From Anaerolineales bacterium UBA4823 (GTDB lineage: Bacteria; Chloroflexota; Anaerolineae; Anaerolineales; UBA4823): a DNA stretch of 8,496 nucleotides. Both the position numbers and the translations under genes were made by a program. How positions within the stretch are numbered: position 1 is the first letter of the stretch; the number at the start of each line of letters is the position of its first letter. Location of the stretch: the NCBI GenBank assembly GCA_002402275.1, contig DHFN01000253.1, positions 8,600 through 17,095 of the forward strand, in the 5' to 3' direction. Shown in pieces: positions 6,401-8,496 of this stretch. The notes beneath the pieces are model-generated. The model was not told the DNA's origin, ran no database searches, and saw only the letters and a list, made by a program, of their open reading frames with translations.

Positions 6401-6766
6401 TCAATCGTTGGGTCCCTTCATCTGGTTCCTTTCCAATTTACACCGGGCTCGGCCGAAGGAAAACCCTATGAAAGCTGGTTAGCTCAAAGAAATGGACGCT
6501 TTGATCCGGCCAACTTAAATGGGCGGACCTTTCCATTAGCACGCTTAGCTGGAGCTTCATACGAAGATTATTTAGAACTCACTCGCTTAGTAGCGTTGCT
6601 TAATAGTAAGTTTCATAGCCGTACGTTTGATTTTCTAGGAACTGGATTGACAGCTCAATTTGTGCGTAAAAGCCTGCAAAACCAACTGTGGAATCCATTC
6701 GCAGACAAGGTACAGACCGAGGATCGAGAGGATTTCATACCCCTTCCCATCAAGGAGGACAATTGA
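6401..6766 (+). pseudogene. Detached C-terminal part of the first radical-SAM-like gene
   Basis: Directly after the TAA the same frame stays open for 121 codons to TGA 6764-6766. It begins SIVGSLHLVPFQFTPGS, matching RVGSVVPMLFTPVPSS in the paralogue. It continues with the equivalents of the NGK...PFL and YLELEAFMTRLNSS motifs (LNGRTFPLARL, then YEDYLELTRLVALLNS), and ends in its own Pro-rich tail (NPFADK, IPLPIKEDN). There is no start codon with a ribosome-binding site near its beginning, so it is not expected to be made independently unless the stop is read through. Its TGA overlaps the next gene's TTG, so this region was the true end of the first gene. Such C-terminal segments complete the radical-SAM barrel and substrate pocket, so the shortened ORF would probably not fold fully. 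Confidence 0.8.
6752..6758 (+). promoter_or_regulatory. Ribosome-binding site that decides the TTG start of the second radical-SAM gene
   Basis: AAGGAGG, a near-perfect anti-16S match, lies 4 bases before TTG 6763. It is inside the last codons of the first gene, which fits translational coupling through the TTGA stop/start overlap. An upstream in-frame ATG at 6688 lacks such a site and would add 25 residues unlike the paralogue. Confidence 0.7.
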
Positions 6767-8277
6767 TAATCAAAGACGATCCTTCTCGGCTATTAGTGGG
6801 CGCAAAAAGAGCATTGTTGATCAATCCGCCGATCTATGATTCACAATATTGGGCACGGTGGAGCCAACCGCATGGCTTGCTTAAAGTTGCAACGTGGCTA
6901 CGTGGACAGGGCTATGATCAGCTAAGATTACTTGATTTTCTTGCTACCGACCAGAATCGAAAAGTTCAATTTAAACGACGAGACAAAATACAACGAGACG
7001 ATATTGCTCGGCATTTTTATGAATTTGGCTGGCCTTTGAAAAAATTACAGTCTGAATTGGAAAGACATGTCAGAGGAGATTTGTTTCGCCCCGAAGAAAT
7101 TTGGATAACTTTTATAATGACCTACTGGTGGGAAAGTACTCGGGATGTAATCCGTCTCGTGCATCAAGTTTTCGATCCGCCACGCCCACGAATTCTGGTA
7201 GGTGGTATCTATCCAACGTTAGATCCTAAACATGCAGATGGAATTTTAAGTAGCGAATCAGATGAGGTAATTATCGTCCCTGGTGAGATCTGCGATGATG
7301 CAGCAAATGCTTGGACTGATTTGTCTCTCTATAACGACCCGATTTATGATGCACATCCATCCTATGCTATTATCACAGGCAGTCGGGGTTGCCCATTCAA
7401 CTGTAATTATTGTGCTCAACTCAAACTTAACGATGGTTGCCGAACGGTTCGATATCGTGATCCAGAGGATGTAGCGGAGGAGATCGTACAGAAACAGCAA
7501 GACCATAAAATTCGTGAGATTGCTTTCTACGAAGATAATTTATTATTCAACCAGGACAACTTTCTGGCGCGCCTGGATGCAATCGAGCGGCGCGGGCTCA
7601 AGTTAGAAATCTACGCACCAGAGGGAATCGAACCCCGCTTGATTGAATATGAATTACTTTCTCGAATGCGGCGAGCTGGTTTCAGCAGGATCCATTTAGC
7701 ATTGGAAACCATAGATAATGAAATAGGACGCGGTTGGAATCGACGACAAGCGACGATTGAAAAATTCGATCAAGCGGTGAGGATTGCCCAGGAATGTGGT
7801 TTCCAGGTTGGAGCGCAAGACCTTAATGCCTTTGTTATTTTTGGACTACCGGGAGAAGACTTACAAGCAGTAGTAAACACAGCAATTTATGCTTCACATC
7901 GGGTAGGATCGGTCGTTCCAATGCTTTTCACGCCTGTTCCAAGCTCAATATTGTTTGAACAGAATCACCAATACCTGATGGAGAAGATGGGGTGGGATTT
8001 GCATCAATTGAATGGGAAACTCCTTCCATTCTTAGAATACAATCGGCAAAATTACCCCGAATTACGAGCTTCTGATTATTTAGAATTAGAAGCTTTCATG
8101 ACGCGGCTAAACAGTTCAAAAGTCTCTAAAAAGAGGTTCAATATAGAGGGGAAGAGCCTCAAAGGGACAATTCCTACTATGAATATAAAAGTGAGACAAC
8201 TCTGCCAAAAATTAGTGTCTAAGGTGAAGGAGAAAGGAACATGTCTCATCCATCAATTGGAAAAGTGCAAGTGCTAA
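6763..8277 (+). CDS. B12-binding-domain radical SAM protein
   Basis: The protein has 504 residues from the TTG at 6763 and is probably a cobalamin-type (class B) radical SAM enzyme. Numbered from that TTG, it has an N-terminal Rossmann-like region (LLINPP, 18-23; QPHGLLKVATWL, 35-46), TYWW (120-123) and ILVGGIYPTLDP (144-155). The radical-SAM core is SRGCPFNCNYC with Cys210, Cys214 and Cys217 for the 4Fe-4S cluster, followed by FYEDNLLF (255-262), HLALE (311-315) and FGLPGEDL (360-367). The DxHxxG cobalamin-His motif is absent, which is usual in this class, so B12 use is inferred. The tail (last ~50 residues) is basic and ends LEKCKC, with two further cysteines shortly before. The 3' end overlaps the minus-strand regulator fragment. 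The reaction is unknown; possibilities include methylation or other C-H chemistry on a small molecule, lipid or peptide. Overlap with the first gene implies that the two products act together. Confidence 0.88.
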   Translation: MIIKDDPSRLLVGAKRALLINPPIYDSQYWARWSQPHGLLKVATWLRGQGYDQLRLLDFLATDQNRKVQFKRRDKIQRDDIARHFYEFGWPLKKLQSELERHVRGDLFRPEEIWITFIMTYWWESTRDVIRLVHQVFDPPRPRILVGGIYPTLDPKHADGILSSESDEVIIVPGEICDDAANAWTDLSLYNDPIYDAHPSYAIITGSRGCPFNCNYCAQLKLNDGCRTVRYRDPEDVAEEIVQKQQDHKIREIAFYEDNLLFNQDNFLARLDAIERRGLKLEIYAPEGIEPRLIEYELLSRMRRAGFSRIHLALETIDNEIGRGWNRRQATIEKFDQAVRIAQECGFQVGAQDLNAFVIFGLPGEDLQAVVNTAIYASHRVGSVVPMLFTPVPSSILFEQNHQYLMEKMGWDLHQLNGKLLPFLEYNRQNYPELRASDYLELEAFMTRLNSSKVSKKRFNIEGKSLKGTIPTMNIKVRQLCQKLVSKVKEKGTCLIHQLEKCKC

Positions 8278-8496
8278 CTTAGAACGATCCTGCCCTTGTA
8301 TCTCAGTGAACGAATCATAAATCCTTATAAGTTCATGAGCATGCTTCGGAAGATCCAGCACCCGATAAACATTTACCCCAAGGATTGCAGCAATACTCAG
8401 AATTTCTGTGTCTTGAGGGATTAACTCACCAAGTAACCACCATAATACTATTAATGGCGGTTAATCTAATCGATCGCAAAAGGCTATGAAATCTTC
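8212..8496 (-). pseudogene. XRE/Cro-type helix-turn-helix regulator fragment with an in-frame TAA (runs off the right edge)
   Basis: On the minus strand codons from 8496 read EDFIAFCDRLD, then TAA (8463-8461), then 82 residues to TAA 8214-8212. The stretch WWLLGELIPQDTEILSIAAILGVNVYRVLDLP matches the recognition-helix end and final helices of XRE proteins (typically WL.GE..P....L..IA..LGVNVY.LL.LP). A helical tail (ELIRIYDSF, RSKLALALFQLMDE) follows. The missing codon falls where such proteins usually have Tyr or Ser before the recognition helix, so a single substitution explains it. There is no plausible start after the stop. The gene is convergent with the second radical-SAM gene, overlapping it by 66 bases. 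It may have regulated the neighbouring locus; that is inference. The N-terminus, and so the full length, is outside the window. Confidence 0.65.

Noticed and set aside
6688..6762. ATG 6688 as start of the second radical-SAM gene
   Set aside because: It has no ribosome-binding site, overlaps the first gene's C-terminal codons and adds residues absent from the paralogue; TTG 6763 has a strong site and a stop/start overlap.
7258..7506. Open frames in other phases inside the second radical-SAM gene
   Set aside because: They overlap the conserved CxxxCxxC region of the real gene and encode nothing recognisable.
8241..8282. A new plus-strand gene start (ATG 8241, MSHPSIGKVQVLT) with a purine-rich site just upstream
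   Set aside because: It stops after 13 codons, and the region beyond codes convincingly on the minus strand for the HTH fragment. At best it is a remnant.
5158..8463. Reassignment of TAA as a sense codon, suggested by in-frame TAA in several genes
   Set aside because: The racemase, the lipoprotein and the second radical-SAM gene all end at TAA where family length predicts, and the intact left-half genes contain no internal TAA.

Overview
The window looks like bacterial chromosome from an AT-leaning genome. The substrate-binding lipoprotein has a long Thr/Ala/Glu/Pro linker after its lipobox, and the mix of DppA/DppB-type transporter, LarA-type racemase and B12-binding/radical-SAM proteins is common in Chloroflexota (Anaerolineae-like). 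That placement is inference; no rRNA or marker gene is present. I see no CRISPR array, tRNA, insertion sequence or phage gene.

Left half, all minus strand. Read in the direction of transcription it holds a LarA-family nickel-dependent 2-hydroxyacid racemase (4995-3712), a 646-base AT-rich gap with a perfect consensus sigma-70 promoter (TTGACA, 17 bases, TATAAT), a family-5 solute-binding lipoprotein (3065-1431), a spacer that can fold into a nested stem-loop, a HAD hydrolase of the type II haloacid-dehalogenase subfamily (1289-624), and the first 163 residues of a DppB/OppB permease that leaves the window at base 1. The HAD enzyme lies inside the transporter operon, which suggests that it acts on what the transporter imports. 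With a 2-hydroxyacid racemase just upstream, a small-organic-acid theme is plausible but unproven.

Right half, mostly plus strand and divergent from larA. Two tandem paralogues carry a B12-binding-like N-terminus and a radical-SAM fold. The second (6763-8277) has an intact CxxxCxxC motif. The first (5339 onward) has lost the cysteine segment and is cut by an in-frame TAA at 6398-6400, after which the same frame continues, clearly homologous to the second protein, to a TGA at 6764-6766. That TGA overlaps the TTG start of the second gene in a TTGA junction, which shows that the first gene originally ran to 6766 and that the two were translationally coupled. At the right edge a minus-strand fragment of an XRE/Cro-type regulator is also cut by an in-frame TAA (8461-8463), and its 3' end overlaps the 3' end of the second radical-SAM gene.

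The most notable system is this pair: a cysteine-less pseudo-radical-SAM protein coupled to a catalytically equipped paralogue, beside a broken regulator. The right half may be decaying, or its stops may be sequencing errors. The left half shows no such damage.
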